Positions 1 through 11,970 of a stretch of DNA of 64,000 nt are shown one piece after another. The notes under the pieces are model-generated. The model did no database searches. It had not been told where the DNA came from and saw only the letters and a list, made by a program, of their open reading frames with translations. Origin of the DNA: Selaginella moellendorffii. Lineage: Eukaryota; Streptophyta; Lycopodiopsida; Selaginellales; Selaginellaceae. The translations under genes were made by a program, and so were the position numbers. The DNA lies in NCBI RefSeq assembly GCF_000143415.4, contig NW_003314303.1:1053322-1117321 (forward strand), in the 5' to 3' direction. Each line of letters begins with the position of its first letter. Position 1 is the first letter of the stretch.

Positions 1-2200
1 CTTCATCTGCCCTATTGCTGCCAAGCATCGCACAACATCCCAGCATTCTGTAGGGGTGAAAGCATCCTTCTTCACAATGGTGGGTCGAGATAAGTGTGCT
101 TGAGAGCAAGGGGCATGGCCACAAACTATGGTCATGCAAATATTGCACAATGGTGAACAAGCTTAGTGGCATTGATTGTGTGCGAGCTCATCTATTGGGA
201 GAAGGCCCAGGCGGCAGGGATATTGTGAGTTGCCCCTTATCCCAGGTAACAAGAAGGCAGAGTTGGTTAACATGCAAAAGGTTATTGACTCTAAGAAAGG
301 CACAAGGGGGAAGAAACAATTGAATGTAGAACTTTCAATGCTAGTGGTATCATCCTAGGCAAGTGGAAGTGGCTACTTTTCCTCGTTTAGCAAACAGAGC
401 CAAGTCTATATTGTAGATTTGATGGATCCAAAATGGAAGAGTTAAGTTGATATGGCAATTGGAAGGTTTTTCTGGAATAAATACATTCCATTTGTGAAGG
501 CTTGGTCCCCTTACTTCCTCAATATGATCTAGGAAGTTGCCAAGCATAGTGTGCTTTATGCACCACAAAAATATGATAATCTTTGGGAGAAGCTTTATTG
601 AAAGAGAAGGGATTCATTGATGTTGAGATGGCATCCATGAAGAAGTAGTGGGAGCAGAGGGGTGTAACTATATGCGCAGATGGGTGGGCAGATAGAAGGA
701 ATTAGCATATCATGGGGTTTGTGGCATATAGTCAAGGACAAGTAGCTTTTTTGAAGGCTATCGATATTTCCTTATTAGGAAAAACAATTAAGAATACTTT
801 GCATTTCTAGGAAGAAGGCATTAGCATTGTTACTGTAGAGAATGTTGTCATGGTTGTAATAGATGGAGAAAATATGAACAGAGCAGCAGCAACATTTTAA
901 AACAAAGGTACCCAAAGATTCAATATGTAGCATGTTTTGCCCATTGCTTGAATAATGTCTTGAAAGACTTTAATGAACTTCCATGGGTGGTAACTCTTCT
1001 GGAGTGAGGAAAGGCTTTGGTGAGCTTTGTCAGGAACCACTCTCATATGGTGGCATTGCTAGCAAAGTCTCACAAGCAAATGCTAAGCTATTGTGATATG
1101 AGGTTTGGCTACAACTTCATTATGATGGAGAGGCTGGTGGAGCTCTGGGAAGCTCTGCAATAGATGTTTGTATACCTTGCATACAAAGCAAGGCTTTAGT
1201 CAAAGATCAGAGAAGGCAGAGACAATCATGAAACCATTTTTGATGACCATTTTTGGGAATAGGTTAAAGACATATTAGAGGTGTCCAAGGATGTTATGCT
1301 ACTACTTCATCTTGTGGATGGTGATATACTTGCAATTGGAAAAATATATAAGTGTATGAACAAGTTGGATGTAAGTTTAGAGGAAGGACAATTGGATTAT
1401 GGTAGGTATATGGAACTTAATTAGATCATGTCTAACTGGTGGTATGAGTATCACTCGCTTATGCACTTGGTGGTATATATGCTAGACCCCAAGTTTGGAG
1501 AGCATAAAAAGCATGCCAATAGAGAAGTCATGAAGGATTGGAATGCTTATCTATTGGCCATGTTTACATCCAATGAGAAGGACATGATACAGGATGAACT
1601 TTTAATTTACAGGAGAATAGGAGGCATTTTCAACTTGATTGAAGCTAAAACTGATCGCACTAAGAAGGGAGCTGTACGTTGGTGGGAGGACTATGGTTAT
1701 GAAATTCTAGCTCTTCAAAAGTTGGCTATTTGAGTTCTAAGTCACACATTCTCGTCATCCTCGGTGGAGAGATTATTTAGCACTTTTGAGCATGTGTCTT
1801 CAAAGAAGAGGGATAGATTTATTATGGACAGGACAATAAATTTGGTTTTCGTAGCTTGCAATAGCAAGTTGTTAACCTACAAAAATGATCGTGACTACTA
1901 CAAGTTTGTGAGCTACAAAGTACTAGAGACAATTCTTCATCTAGAAGATGAGCTTGAGTCGAAGAAGAGGAAGATGGAAATGATGTCAAAGATTGTGAGG
2001 TTGAAGATAATGATGATTTATAAGATGTTTGAGTATAATAGAAAGTAGCATATTCCTAGAATAAAAATAGAATATTTTTAAAATATTCACTAGAATATTT
2101 GTGAGCCATCGTAAGCCATCGTGAGCCGTGATTATATTTTGTGGTCAAGTTCTTGAAATCTTCTTGTGTTCGTGTTCTGTGTTCATATTCATAACTATAG
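1..2200 (+). mobile_element. Decayed hAT transposon, copy 1 (left end outside window)
   Basis: This region aligns along its length to the well-preserved hAT element at 56150-58721. The right end at about 2180-2200 (ATTCATAACTAT) matches that copy's right terminal repeat. The left end lies before base 1, so no target-site duplication can be checked. Many C-to-T and G-to-A differences from the 56-kb copy suggest methylation-driven decay. Confidence is high for the family and low for the exact right edge. Confidence 0.8.
96..2042 (+). pseudogene. hAT transposase remnant (BED finger, DUF659-like, C-terminal dimerisation region)
   Basis: The translated fragments match the transposase of the copy at 56.5-58.5 kb. 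A BED-type finger start is visible near 120-215 (LWSCKYC ... RAHLL). A middle part lies at 1428-1733 (SLMH, VYMLDP, RWWEDYGYE). The hAT dimerisation motif with SVERLFSTFEHVSSKKR lies near 1755-1820. Many in-frame stops break the gene, several of them CAG-to-TAG or TGG-to-TAG when compared with the better copy, for example CAATAG against CAACAG near 1160. It cannot encode a working transposase. Confidence 0.8.
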
Positions 2201-2239
2201 TACTTGGCCAAATGAGCATAAGGAAAGAATTCCTAATTG

Positions 2240-2770
2240 TCTATTTACCCAAGCATACTTGGCCTAGCTTGTTATTTTTCTTTTGTTTTGTCTTGTGCTA
2301 GCTTGGGAAAAGTCTAGTCCTTTAGTATTGAGTCTAATCCCTCAATATTGCTACATGATAGCTTACCCTGTCTACCAAACACCCTCGCTATCATGCCCTT
2401 TGTGTTAGTCTCATTTCGGTCCCAAATGCTATTTATGGAAAGTGTCTAGATTTGTTCATTTGGCATATTTATGGAATGTAGAAATTGTCTTGAACACAAT
2501 AGTATTTATCCTGTGTCTAAATTTGCAATCTAGAGACATTCCATATTTAGTAAGTTAGAGGGAGCTATAAGGGTCTAAATAGTAGAGATAGTGGTTAGAA
2601 TGTATGTTTGACCATCTGAGATATTAATTCGTCTTCCACTAAGTTGTGTCGCTCTTTGTTTTGCATCCAACTTGGGTTTAAACCCAAGCTCCACACTGCT
2701 CTAGTCAGTGGGGTACCCTCCTCTTCGCATTAAACCATTGGTATGCCAAAATTGTGCCAGACATCATTTG
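2240..2770 (+). repeat. LTR fragment, inverted relative to the repeat at 27.74-28.7 kb
   Basis: The reverse complement of 28.0-28.7 kb matches this stretch in order, for example TTTGGCATATTTATGGAATG, GCTATCATGCC and AATAGTAGAGATAGTGG. A third copy lies at 36.31-36.85 kb. At that copy a PBS-like sequence adjoins the repeat, so this is probably a diverged piece of the same LTR. No coding capacity was seen. Confidence 0.5.
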
Positions 2771-4189
2771 ACACCATTTTGCATGTAGGTACTAAATACG
2801 GAGAGTTGGTGCTCATGGGATTGTATTGGACCCTCGTTTAGTAGTGCAACAAGCTTGGAATTTAACTCCAAATTTAGGTGCACTACATATAAATAATGGA
2901 ATATATAGACTACAAAAGTAGCTTGCTTGTCCAGATCATTTTAGTTCTTTTGAGTGACTAAGAGTCCTTGATGATGAAGTGAACAACATGCATAGCCTGG
3001 TTGTCACCCTGCTAACACAAGGTGAAACAACAAGCTCCATCAAGCAACTGGATGAAGAGATGGAAATCTTGTTCTTAACTCAATAGCTGTAGAATAAGAT
3101 TTTGTGAAGTGACGAGTTGAGAGCTTGGAAGGCTGCCTCACACTCTGAATACTAACTAAAACTTACATCATTCTATAGTAATAGCTAAAGTGGTTGAACA
3201 ATCATGGCATAGTTGAAGATGAATCAGCAAAAGTAGCTTACTCCTCCCCAGAAGTATTGAAGTTTCTTGATATTTGAAGGGGGGATGGTTCAAAGTTGAG
3301 TTAAGCTTAACTCAACATAAGTCAATGCAAGTCAATGTAGTCAACTAAAAGTTTTATAAAGAAAATGTAAATTGAAGAAATGAAGGTTCTGGTGAAGTTT
3401 AAAATATTGAAATATGTAAGTACCTAGGTCAAAAATTTCTACTAGAATGAGTCATTTAGAAAAGAAAAATAAAACAAAAATCTATCTTTTTGAAAGCTAT
3501 ATTATTTTACTATGACTACCATATAGCTGTCATATTTTGATTTGATTATCATATTTTGACTAATTTTACAGCTGTTATTTATTACATACTATTCCTTCAT
3601 ATAAAAGTTTTTTCTAGAGTTCTTAAGAAGATGGGAAACAAGGAAAACAAAAAATCTATAAGAGTTGTAATGCAAAGAAATGTGAGAATATTAACTTTAT
3701 GTCACTAGTACAATCTCTATATCACACTTCTAGTCCTTATTACTCATCCAAGAATGTAAAGACCACTGTCACTATTGACAAAAATACTTTTATTACTTCT
3801 AAAACAATAATCCAAAACAAGAGAAATGAAGAAATAAGTAGCATGGCTCCATAAAAAAATTTATAGCATTTTTTAATTTATATAATACTTTCATATAAAA
3901 ACATCTACTTGCTTGATTATATCTCAATCTTCCTATAAGAGAAGACTAAGGTATATTTTGATAGTGAATACTCACTAGGAATTTTTAGGAGTCATTTATG
4001 AATAATAATAATAGAAATTAAAATCTTTCAAAAGACTCAAAAGTAATCATATTAAAGAATCAAGTCTCTCTACATTTCTAGGATTGAAAAATATTCTTGC
4101 ATAAAAGAATGCCAGAGTGCCAATATACCCTACCATTATAATGTGGTTTATATTTCTCTATAGTCTATTTCCCTAGAAAGTTGGTATAA

Positions 4190-4195
<6 letters not shown>

Positions 4196-4222
<27 letters not shown>
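4196..4222. repeat. TA dinucleotide microsatellite
   Basis: About 13 uninterrupted TA units. This is a simple sequence repeat in AT-rich DNA, with no coding or regulatory meaning supported. Confidence 0.9.
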
Positions 4223-4225
<3 letters not shown>

Positions 4226-6639
4226 ATTTAGAATTTTAGAAGCTCTAATGTTTATAAGTGAGTTATGATTATGAAGCCCTATTTTTGAGACTAACATTTC
4301 AAGAATCTGAGTATTGTCAGTGTCATAATAAATAAACCTCATTCCCAAGACAAAACTTAGTATATAAACTACCAAGAAAAGTTATGATCACTATAATTTT
4401 TTGTTGAGCTCATTATAATGTTGAAAGGTTTATATAGGAATCATTGAAAGAAAGACATCACTACTCATATTTGGCCACCCAGCATTTTATATTAATCTTC
4501 ACCTCCATCCCTAAATTCTACTAATATTCCACCTTCACCTCGACATAGCAATCCTCTTTCTATTGGGAGCTCTAGTGAAGCTAAACTAAAGCTCTATATA
4601 TATATAAAATTCTAGATCTTCCTATTAAAGAGGGATTGCCTCTAACACTTCAAAAGTAATGCCACATATTTTTGCAAGATCTTGCTTCTGACATTGCAAG
4701 ATGGTTTGAAAGCATAAAACACTATTATATTCAGTGTCTAATATGCTACTTATTTTTGGACAAGACAAATGGTTTCATGGGTCTACAAATTTTTCTTAAG
4801 CATTTTAGCAAGTCTAGAAAATATGCATCTGTGGATGTACAATAAATTCAAGAATAAGTTACAAACACATAAAACACATACCCACATATATATACATATA
4901 CATATAAATATATATAATCAAATGATATTAGTTGTAGGTAACATATCTTATTATAGAGTGGAATATCCACTATAAAATGATTATAAAAAAGAATGTATTA
5001 CAAGTGTAGTGTTCAATTTAGGAATGACTCAAAAGAAGAAAATGGTTAGGCTCTCTTGGCAGCCTTCAGATCAACACAAAATTAATGGTAACCAATGAAC
5101 ACATTGAGAATTTGATTTTAAGGTGCCTAATATGCCTTTTATTTTAGGTCAGAAATTCATTTCTATAGGCTTGAATAGTTTTCTTAAGCACTACCATAAT
5201 TGCTGAATAAATGGTGTTATCACTTTTTATATAATTATTTATAAGATGTTAAAAGATGAGATACACACAAGTGCTATAAAGTGATTGTGGTAGGCAAAAA
5301 TGACAATTTGCAATTATGATATCTAACACTATCACTAACATCCGACATATAATAGGCTTTTCATTTCATGTAAGAATGCAATTAACTTTCTTCTACCCCA
5401 TCATTAATATATTGATTTCTTTTACACCTCTTTCTATATTGGTATTGTGGGGAAGATTCACCTTGCATTTGTTGAGCCACAGCTTCAGTATAGTCAAGGA
5501 GACTTCCAAAGCCTCCAATTTTAGAAACTTTAGGTGACTGTAATCTATAAAATAGAACTAAACATGTATTGCATCTTAATAAATATAATTTACCTCCTTG
5601 AGGTTGGAAGTAGCTCATAAAATTCTTTGAGCCAGTGTTTGAAAAAATGATGTTCTTCAATAGCAAATATTAACTTACCAAAGTCACATATTATCTCCAC
5701 CATAGAACTACTACCTACTATGCAATCAATCACAACACCATTTGGTGGGCAATACAGTTCAAGTAAGATTTACATTGCCAATAGAGCTTGAAATCAATAC
5801 TTATGAAATGTGTTGCTGATTTGTTTGTCCACAAGATTGAGTATGATGTCAGTGGAATTGTTGTATCCAAGCAGAATGTGTGCTGCATGGTCATTATCAT
5901 GAAACCCATCATGCATGTTTCTATAGAAGGCATGATACATCATAACCTAGAAAATAAAAAAGTTTAGAAATTAGATAAATATAAAATACCTACTCACCTT
6001 TTTAGACTTGCTTTAGACACCCCTAGTATCGATGCCAACAAGATCCACAATTCACCCAAAAGAGAATGACTTAAAATAAACTTTTATTGCACACATCATA
6101 AGCTTATACATCTATTTAGGGTTGTTTGGTAAAATGAAGATGATAAAGTTAGGTTCAAACATAAGTGCTTCTAATAAAAAGAATATATCATATATGTGGT
6201 TGAGTGTAAGAAAATTCCAATCCTTGACTTTCCCATCAATATTTAAAAGACCATTTGGAAAGTAAAAAAGAATGAAGTTTGCAATTGGGAGGGCCTTTGT
6301 ATCTTTCAGCACTAACAGTCAAACTGACATTGTATATCCATATTCATATTGTCTTTTGTGAAAGATGTCAGGAATCTATTGTAAGAGCCAATAAAGACAC
6401 TCACAGTACCTTGGTGTATTATTGGGGAAACAAGATAAACCTATTGAAGAGTTAAGTGAATGAAAAAAGCAAGGAATAATATATACTATCATATAGCATG
6501 TTGTCAATAAGAGTTCCTCCAACTCCTCATCACGAGCATCTCGTCTAGTTAAAATGAAATATAATCATTACTATAAAAAACATGTGTTACCACTTTTTGT
6601 TTGTTAAAGTCACTTTTGCTTACCTTGAGGTCAACATGA

Positions 6640-7100
6640 TATTTTGTGAACCACTTGATCATCGTTATTTATTAGTGTCATTACTAGCATTGATAACTTC
6701 CTCCTGGTCAAATGTAGGGGTTGCCTTCCCTAGGAGCTTCAACTCTTAAGAGCATTTGATTTTTTGTGCCTTTAGAAATCTTACAAATATTGTTGGGTAC
6801 ATTCTTCCATCTTTTACACCCTTTGTAACAAGTCAAGTGCAAATTAATCCCTCAAATGGTATACCTTTATATCAAAGATACCTGTAAATAATATCAATCA
6901 TAAGTTGTTATGCTAGTAGACTTTTGTAGAAGCCATTGATCCCTTCCAATGATGTGTTGACATAGGTGTTGAAAGACATGAATGTGCCATCTGGATCATT
7001 ACCAATATGTAGTTTCTTATCATATTCTTAAATACTTATGGCAAACTTTTCTCTTTATTCATCAAATAGATATTAAGGAACTCTAAAGTCTTTATCTATT
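6640..7100 (-). repeat. Unknown interspersed repeat, copy 1 (inverted partner at 18390-18980)
   Basis: The reverse complement matches 18390-18980 over several hundred bases. Shared words on the minus strand include TTAATATCTATTTGATGAAT, CCCAACAATATTTGTAAGAT and AAAGGCACAAAAAAT. Both copies carry remnants of one reading frame with many stops, probably a transposase or other element protein. I cannot place the family. Confidence 0.55.
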
Positions 7101-8272
7101 ACTTGTATAGAAGCCTATAATGATGATCTTGCTACACTTGTCTGGCACTCACACACTCAAAATGATGGTATAACATTTTTAACAAACCAATCAGTTTCAT
7201 GCTCACTATGTGGTATAAAGTATATATTTCCCTTTCATTTTATAAAGGCTTCTTGTTATTGTTTTGGTTTTTAGTAAAGGTCAAGCAAGATGCTTATGAA
7301 TTTACACATCTGAAGAAGAGTCAAGAAGAGCTTTTAATTGAGCTCATTCAAATTGAGTATAAAATTCAATATGTAAAGTCTTTAAAATTGAAGAAATTAG
7401 TATGCATTGCAAACAATTATAAACCAAAGGAGTGGCTAGAGACTATAATCAAAATTTCTGCTCATGAATGTAAGTTTCTTATCACAAGCTTCATTTTTTA
7501 AATTACACATATATTACTTTTGTAGTCAACAAAACTCCAGATAACATAATTTACAATATCACATTCAAGTCTGCCAAATAATAGAGTTGCTTGATATCAT
7601 GGACAAGGTTCTATTTTTGAACAGCAAATTGCCCAAGCTTGCATTTAATTATGGCAAAACAAGTTAAAGTAGAGTTTAAGGTGAAATTATAACACTTACG
7701 CATTAATATTTTGGTAAGCCAAGATAAGTCTATTGACATCTAAAGGTCCCCTTATATAGATATTGTTGACTAGAACATTGATAATTTAATGTTGATCTCA
7801 AGGATTATTCAACTTTGAATAGACATATCTAATGCTGCCATTAGAGTGTCCTCATGTAGCTATTGAGAATTTAAAATATAGATAAAATATTTGGATACAG
7901 AATTAATAAATATATAGAGATAAATAATTTTATTTATTGGTGCTTAGGATTTTTTAGTTCCTGCTGATGGACAAAATTCAGTCTCAATTGACATATCCAT
8001 CCATAACTACTATAATTAGCATATTTACCTTGGAATGCATAAATATAAATGTAATAGGTTGTGGAATTTCAAATTTTATAATTTTACATCAAATTCAGTG
8101 AAAAAAGAACAAAAATTATAAGAAAATCAATGCTAGGAAATCCCCACTCTAATTATACTATATAAGCATCCCCAATGAATGTGAATAGAAATAATTTTCT
8201 AAAGAAAGGAGTTAAGTTGAAATATATTGTGTAAAATCATCAGTATCTTCAAAACTATTCAATATAGAACCA

Positions 8273-10069
8273 TTACAGTATTTTACAGGTTCCAAGTAAT
8301 GACCCCCATGAAACAATGTCTGGTTGATAAGGCATTGTGTAAAAAAGCTCTCTTAAGATACCACTCCTCCCTAAAATATCTGCCATAGATCCAAAATGCT
8401 CAATATTGGGATGAATTGCATAGTCGAAAAGCATTCTGCTGAATTCCCTCTGCCCTCTTTTAAGCAGCCCAATGTGATCGCACACACACAGCACCATCGC
8501 AAATGTCTTCCCATTGGCACTCACGGCATTCACAGCCATCTCCTGCAAAAATTCCAAAGCGCATCCACCATTACCCGCATAGACGAATGCTGCCAGCATT
8601 GAATTCCACGATATTTCATCTAATTCTGGCATAGAATCAAAGAATCGCCTCGATTCTAAGAGAGCCCCTGTTTGTGCATAAGCACCAAGCATTGCATTCC
8701 AGGATGCCAAGCTCCGATCGAGCATCAAATCATGCATTCTCTTGGCATGGGCGATCATTCCACTTGATGCATAGGCGCCCACCATTGCGTTCCATGAGAT
8801 TGTATCGTGCTCCGGCATCTGATCAAACAGCGCCCTGGCCTCTTCCACCATAGCTACGAGTGCATAAGCTCCTAGCAATGCAGTCCACGATACTATGTCC
8901 CACTCGGGCATCTCGTGAAAAATGCCAAAACAATGTTCCAGATGCCTTGCCTGGGCAAATCCTTGAAGAGCCACATTCCATGAAGCAATATCCCGTTGAG
9001 GCATTGCTAGAAACAAATCGAAAGAACTACCTTGATATTTGGAGTCCACATAAGCGGCCATCATGCCATTCCAGGTTACTAACCGCCGAGATGGCATGGA
9101 TCAAAGACATTTCGTGCTTAACGTAGATGCCCGACAGCGGCATATGCTGTAGCATAATCGTGAGAGATGTTGTGCTCGGGCATGGAATCAAACCAGTGAC
9201 GTGTTTTAGATATCTTTAATTTTTGAGAATAAATCTGGAGAATAAGATTCCAGGAAACTATATCCCTTGTCGAAGATTCTTTTAGCATTTTCTAGATGCC
9301 CATTGCGCGCTTGTACCATGGCATTCCACGTCACCAGGTCCATGGTAATAGCGTTCTCCACGCTATCTTTGTGTTCCAGGTAATTAAATCCCTCTCAGGT
9401 TTTCTATCAAACGTTCGCTTGGCCTTTTCCAAATGCCCAGAAACTGAATATGCTGTAACTATGGAATTCCAGGATCCAGTGTCGCGATCTGGCATTGATC
9501 GAAACAATTGCTCTGCCCCGGAAAGATCTCCAAAGTTACTGTAAGCTTGGATCATGATGTTCCAGGAAACAGATCTCAATTCTATCAAACAAATCCTTCG
9601 CTTGGAAGAATTGTCCGCACCGTGCATAGGCGGAGATCATGATGTTCCAAGAGTGAAACGCTCCTGAGCTCAGGTATCCTCTCAAAAATCTCTCTTGCAG
9701 CGTGGAGATTGCTGTTCTCGGCAAACGCCGTGATCAATGCATTCCAGGAAACTTGGTTTTTGTGAGGATTCATCTGGAACGCGAGCATCGCGTCCTCAGC
9801 ACGGCCATTCTGAGCACAAGCGGAGATCATGATGTTCCAGGAGAAGGCATTGGGCTGCGCAATGGAATTGAAAACCTCCTTTGCGCTCTGGAGATCACCA
9901 CACCTCCCATACATTTGCACCGCCAAATTCAAGAGAAATCTATCACTGTGATGACTGCTGCTCGGCAGAATCCTCGCGTGGAGCCGCCTGGCCTGCCCCA
10001 GATCCCTGGCAATGCCGCAAGTGCGCAAGAGCACTGCGAGTTCTTCCCGCTCGCTCAGTGTGTAGAACT
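8273..10069 (-). pseudogene. PPR (PLS/E-type) RNA-binding protein, frameshifted
   Basis: The N-terminal piece (about 9585-10069) begins with the LLRTCGIARDL...QARRLHARIL start common in large plant PPR families. Repeated PPR signatures follow (AFSWNIMISA, QVSWNALITAF, GSWNSIVTAY, DIVSWTALLGAYA, TISWNAMVGAYA, EISWNSMLAAF). The piece at 8273-9097 ends with an E-domain-like MPYQPDIVSWGSLLGTCKIL. The repeats fall in three frames with breaks near 9585-9725 and 9100-9330, so the gene is broken. Intact relatives act in organelle RNA editing or processing. No ATG is visible upstream of the first repeat, where the inverted-repeat arm begins. A second partial copy lies at 17559-18190. Confidence 0.8.
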
Positions 10070-11376
10070 TAAGGGTTTATGTATTTGGTCTTCAAATATT
10101 CATTACCAAATTATAATAAAAAAATCGTGAACTCCAACCCTAATTTTGATTAATAATCCAAAAATGATTGAATTCAAAATGGTACTATTTAAAGTGCTTT
10201 ATTTTTTAAAAGTGCCCTAAACACTATTTGGAATTGTGTTTTTAAAGAAGGTGCCTTAAACAACATTTAATACTTAATAGTGTTTTTAAAGTGCCTTTTG
10301 GATATATTCATTTAATGACCAAACAGTGTATTTTAGGTGCCTTAGACACCATTTAGTCACCTGGACAATCATAAAAAAGAGAAAATGGTGTATAGGGCAC
10401 CTAAAATACACTATTTAGTCATTGAATAGTGTATTGAGTAACCATGAAAAATACCATTTGGTACTAAATAGTGTTTTTTGGGTTTTAATTGGAAACAAAC
10501 AATCTATACACCATTTACATGCACAATTAGAAAAAGATTGAGTTGTTTTTGTCATGGAGTTAGAAAAGGCTCAAACCCATTTATAGTGTTAATTGACTGT
10601 CACATTCAAATGTGTTATAAGTGATTACATTGTTTATAGATTTCAAGATGTAATGATCTCCATATTTTTACAAAGAAAGTTTTATAAAAGTCTTATAATA
10701 TCATGACCAACTTTGGAGAGATATGAGTGTTTAATCTTGAAAAACTCATTTGATGAAATTGCATGATCTAATTAGATGTCCTTCAAAAGTATAAATGACA
10801 ATAATGATGCATACTAACATGCTAGATATTATTTTGAATAAAGGATTTCCAATAAATTTTTAGCATAGACTCTATAAACATCATAATCATGCAAAATGAG
10901 CAATATTCTATGTTTAAAGAATTCTTATAAGTGATTAACAATATACATGTTTAAACCCTTCACTACATATTTTAATATGTACGACCAAGCAATATTGAAT
11001 TTCAAACGTTTTCAATGTGGAGCGCCACATTTTGTTTGGACACGCTACTTTAAAAGAGGGCTCACAGCTCCTGTGAGGAACCATCGAAGTAGAAGAAGCT
11101 CTTAGTTTGTCTCTCTTTGTTTTCATGCTTTTGAAGTGAATCTCATGGCTTCCACTCAACTTAGAAATTACTCTTCGTGCTTCCCTAGGAACAGCTTCAA
11201 GCCTGCAAGGCCATTCTTGGTTGTTGCAAGTGCCGTGAGATTTGCTCCAAACAAGAACAATGAAGATGTTTCGCTTGTAATTGGCAGCAAAACAAAGAAA
11301 GTAGATGTCTCCATGGAGAAAGTTCTGGTCAAGGAGCTAGAGCAGGCATACGAAGTCTCGCCCATCAAAACATAAT
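10045..11376 (+). repeat. Left arm of a 1.3-kb inverted repeat flanking the lipase gene
   Basis: The reverse complement matches 13413-14716 almost throughout, from the CTCAGTGTGTAGAACTTAAG end to the sequence coding for the lipase transit peptide. It contains local repetition of 'cactatttagtacc / gtgccttaaacacc' words at 10.19-10.5 kb. The arms include the lipase promoter, with the TTTAAAAG box at 11049-11057. Confidence 0.85.
11145..11375 (+). pseudogene. Truncated duplicate of lipase N-terminus (transit peptide only)
   Basis: An ATG at 11145 opens a 76-residue frame nearly identical to the first 76 residues of the lipase on the other strand (MASTQLRNYSSCF ... VKELEQAYEVSPIKT). It then stops at TAA and similarity to the lipase ends. 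It keeps the promoter-proximal region, so it could be transcribed. The product would be little more than a plastid transit peptide and linker with no catalytic residues. It arose by the inverted duplication that made the two arms. Confidence 0.8.
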
Positions 11377-11425
11377 TTACATGAAGAATGAAACCTGTGC
11401 ATGGCACTGCAGCATCTCCATCCTA

Positions 11426-11540
11426 GTAACTATCCACCGCTTTGCGAGTTTTGGGTGACAGGGGCAGAAATCCCAACCAATTGTCAACGCCTTGCAGCTC
11501 TTGCCACTTACACCATAGGCGACCACTAGGTTGTCTGAGC
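11426..11540 (-). pseudogene. Fragment of a second class-3 lipase
   Basis: The minus strand encodes WQELQGVDNWLGFLPLSP. This resembles the conserved start of the mature DAD1-like lipase domain, where the intact gene has WREIQGANDWEDLLEHPIDP. It is divergent enough to come from a paralogue and not from the adjacent gene. No catalytic part is present. The rest of 11376-11970 shows nothing I can identify. Confidence 0.45.
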
Positions 11541-11970
11541 GCTCGCTTTTCATGAATCTTCAATGCGAATTGGAAAGATTTGTAGGTAGACAAGTGGAAT
11601 CCTTCACATCTAAACACTGTGGATGTGAAGGCGGGTCAATGATCTTAGCGCTGCTGGGAGCGGCAGCCATGGCTGCCATTGTGATAAAAAATTCCAGTTT
11701 CATCGATGCCTATTATACCGAGTCAAAATCCTTTCACTTTGTACTGAATTTGAAACTTTCAAACTGAAACGCTCGAGCTCATCCAGACGAAACCTGTCAC
11801 TCTTCGACATTGACGAATTCTTTCTTTATGCAAATCCACTCATTATTGTATTCACAACTTGTACAAATCACTGCCAACTTCAGGCTCCGAAATATGCTGT
11901 TTGTCACTAAACATTGTTCTTTACGCAATGCATGCCAACTTTCGTTACTCTCTTTCCATAGCACAGTCCC

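Larger units (their letters stand above)
2890..8272. other. AT-rich stretch without a recognisable gene
   Basis: Short open frames here are interrupted and resemble nothing I know. It contains a TA microsatellite at 4196-4222 and another AT-rich alternating tract near 4886-4920. The 6.6-7.1 kb part is an inverted partner of 18.4-19.0 kb and is listed separately. The 2.9-3.25 kb part may be retroelement gag debris, but I cannot support that. The whole stretch reads like old transposon decay. Confidence 0.5.

Noticed and set aside
4148..4375. A 75-codon minus-strand frame with an IYIYIY stretch
   Set aside because: It runs through the TA microsatellite and has no other support.
8396..10130. 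Plus-strand frames opposite the PPR pseudogene
   Set aside because: The PPR repeats are clearly on the minus strand; the plus-strand products have no similarity.
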